Origin: CAZHJG01 sp964533425
GTDB lineage: Bacteria; Patescibacteriota; Saccharimonadia; Saccharimonadales; UBA4665
Reading direction: 5' to 3'
Assembly: GCA_964533425.1 (NCBI GenBank)
Contig: CAZHJG010000039.1
Coordinates: 1 to 7,128 of the forward strand
DNA length: 7,128 bases
The notes under the pieces were generated by a model. That model ran no database searches and was not told the origin of the DNA. It saw only the letters and a program-made list of their open reading frames with translations. Of the stretch, positions 5,974 to 7,128 are shown piece by piece. Within the stretch, counting starts at the first letter, position 1; each line of letters starts with the position of its first letter. Position numbers and translations under genes: made by a program.

Positions 5974-6022
5974 TGCTACACCACGACGTTCACTCTTTCA
6001 CTACTCGACTCTCTTCCGATCT
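5974..6022. other. Residual Illumina adapter (P5 side, apparently with an 8-nt index)
   Basis: Bases 5990-6022 align without gaps to the 33-nt TruSeq read-1 adapter recalled from memory, with 29 identities (mismatches at 5990, 6000, 6005, 6010), ending in the exact 12-mer CTCTTCCGATCT. The bases before it, CTACAC (5976-5981) then 8 nt CACGACGT (5982-5989), fit the end of the P5 sequence plus an i5 index slot. The segment touches the N gap, as expected for an untrimmed contig end. It should not be read as biology. Confidence 0.88.
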
Positions 6023-6966
6023 ATATGTAAAATCATCGATTCGTGATTGAGCTTTAACATCAAGGCGCAAGACTTAGGGAAATTCCCATAACCGGATGTA
6101 AGACTGGGCAGTAAGTTAGCTTCAAGAAAATGCGGCGTACCTTTTTTGTCTAGTCTTATATCAATACGGCCATAATCACGTGCTCCTAGACTGTTAAAGA
6201 CTTTTTGAGCTAGAAGGCTGACCCTATGCTTAAGGACCGGATCGAATATTTCTACAGCCTGCTCGGTATCGGATGATTTCACTTCTTGGCTCAAAAAACG
6301 CGCCCCTGACGCATCTGCTGGGGCAATCAACTCAAGCGGCATAATTATCAGCTTGTCAGAGAGCTCATCTTTTAATATGGATACGCTAAATTCACGCCCT
6401 GGTAGGTACTCTTCTACCAAAGAGTCCGATTTTAGATTGTTGGAAATCATCGCGATTTTAGCGGTCAGCTCGAGAAAATTATTAGCTACTGAGTGCTTAT
6501 CGATACCCGTTCCGCCACCTCTATCCGTAGGCTTTATAAATAGCGGAAATTCCATATTCGAGCTGTCACCTAGCAGATTGCCTTGCTCAACAACAAGAAA
6601 TGGCGAGGTTTCAAGACCTGCATCTAGAATGTGCTGTTTGGCTTTCGGCTTAGAAAACTCAAGTTCTATAGCTGTTCGCGCCGAGCCGGTGTAGACAATA
6701 CCCTGTTCGTCTAGATATTCGCTAAGCCAAACTTTACCGGTGCCAGCTTCTGCGGGCACAAACTTCATGCCAAGAAAAACCAAGTCTGGCTGAAGGGCAG
6801 TCAAGCTCTCTAAATCCGCGTAGCTGTCTACGGTGGTAACTCCAACTCTAGAGAAATGCTTGGCCAAAACCGCATAAATAGCATTGCTAGACCTGGTGCC
6901 CATTGAAGTGAGCCGGCCAACGCTAGAACGAACAATCACGATGTGTTTATTGATTTTCATTGCCAT
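6023..6966 (-). CDS. D-alanine-D-alanine ligase-like ATP-grasp ligase, 3' end lost at adapter/gap
   Basis: Residues 1-314 read as a near-complete ATP-grasp ligase of the Ddl type: KHIVIVRSS (7-15), YTGSARTAIELEFSKPKAK (92-110, preATP-grasp to central domain), PLFIKPTDRGGGTGI (141-155, glycine-rich ATP loop), VEEYLPGREFSVSIL (184-198), RDYGRIDIRLD (263-273) and HFLEANLLPSLT (279-290, Mg-binding Glu and Asn). Ddl would join two D-alanines for cell-wall precursor synthesis; the N-terminus lacks the usual 'GG.S.E..VS' string, so another amino-acid or peptide ligation is possible. The frame appears to end at 6001, but its last six residues (DRKRVE) and stop are encoded by adapter; the true end is missing, probably by 10-20 residues. 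Two start codons (6966, 6960) are possible; neither has a Shine-Dalgarno, and a hairpin lies 5 nt upstream. Confidence 0.82.
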
Positions 6967-6971
6967 AACAA

Positions 6972-6999
6972 CCTAGGGGCTTGTTGCCAAGCCCCTAGG
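6972..6999. terminator. 12-bp hairpin between the RRM gene and the ATP-grasp gene
   Basis: CCTAGGGGCTTG (6972-6983) pairs perfectly with CAAGCCCCTAGG (6988-6999) around a 4-nt loop. AACAA (6967-6971) can also pair with TTGTT (7006-7010), with a 6-nt bulge. It lies 25 nt after the RRM stop in the direction of transcription and is followed by TTGTT, a poor T-tract, so it is plausibly that gene's terminator. Because it ends 5 nt before the first ATP-grasp ATG it could also hinder translation there. Confidence 0.65.
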
Positions 7000-7024
7000 C
7001 CTTAGTTGTTCGATTAAACTTATC

Positions 7025-7128
7025 TTAGTAAGAACGGCGGAAATTACCGCCGCCGCCACCGGGGCGTCGATCCTCTTGCGGACGAGCTTCGTTGACCATA
7101 AGCTTACGGCCGCCGAGTTCTTTACCGT
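7025..7128 (-). CDS. RRM-type glycine-rich RNA-binding protein, C-terminus only
   Basis: The reverse strand is open from the window edge to TAA at 7027-7025, giving 33 residues. It begins GKELGGRKLMVNEARPQ and ends with an Arg/Gly tail (DRRPGGGGGNFRRSY). The 'G..L.GR.L.VNEARP' string is the last strand of an RNA-recognition motif in small bacterial and cyanobacterial RNA-binding proteins, and a short Gly-Arg tail is usual for them. These proteins bind single-stranded RNA and are often cold-inducible. The RNP1 and RNP2 motifs lie outside the window. It precedes the ATP-grasp gene on the same strand, separated by the hairpin at 6972-6999. Confidence 0.85.
   Translation of the reverse strand, partial: GKELGGRKLMVNEARPQEDRRPGGGGGNFRRSY

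Noticed and set aside
6353..6694. Plus-strand frame of 113 aa opposite the ATP-grasp gene
   Set aside because: Antisense to the ATP-grasp motifs and low-complexity in composition.
1..7128. CRISPR array, insertion sequence or defence island
   Set aside because: No regularly spaced repeats, transposase motifs or terminal inverted repeats; the PLD-like fragment alone does not make a defence system.

Overview
The window looks like a scaffold from a metagenome- or single-cell-derived bacterial genome. It contains a 10-base N gap (5964-5973) and, beside it, what reads as leftover Illumina adapter sequence (5974-6022). Most genes have moderate GC; two 60-base stretches of purB that I counted by eye are near 50%. 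A small C-terminally glycine-rich RRM-type protein, a possible leaderless promoter and a compact layout would suit a Patescibacteria/CPR (Saccharibacteria-like) genome. That is an inference from style only; no rRNA or marker gene is present.

Layout, left to right. At 1-403 (minus) there is a short start-less frame overlapping by 4 nt the 5' part of a phospholipase-D-like gene that runs off the left edge. At 395-733 (plus) there is a small single-domain cupin, apparently transcribed from an extended -10 promoter placed so that the mRNA would start at the ATG. At 785-2410 (minus) is purH, divergent from purC (2597-3478, plus) across a 186-bp intergenic region with two facing promoters and an inverted repeat. 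purC is clearly GC-richer than its surroundings (about 60-67% in two counted 60-base stretches) and ends at a GC-rich hairpin, so it looks like a horizontally acquired unit. Next, on the minus strand, come a histidine-phosphatase gene (3557-4204) and, upstream of it, purB (4242-5711). A short 3' end of an unknown gene abuts the gap (5869-5963). Beyond the gap are a 3'-truncated ATP-grasp/D-Ala-D-Ala-ligase-like gene (6023-6966), a hairpin, and the 3' end of an RRM RNA-binding protein gene (7025-7128).

Functionally, the core is the late part of de novo purine synthesis: PurC (CAIR to SAICAR), PurB (SAICAR to AICAR, and adenylosuccinate to AMP) and PurH (AICAR to IMP). The three genes lie in three transcription units on both strands, but all three have the motif CTTGCA (GCTTGCAA or GCTTGCAG) in their upstream regions. 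I found this 6-mer nowhere else in the window, so a shared purine-responsive operator or -35 element is possible. PurH is divergent: at the position of the human ATIC active-site Lys66 it carries Val, within an altered cyclohydrolase motif, while the Tyr104, Asp125 and Lys137 equivalents are kept.
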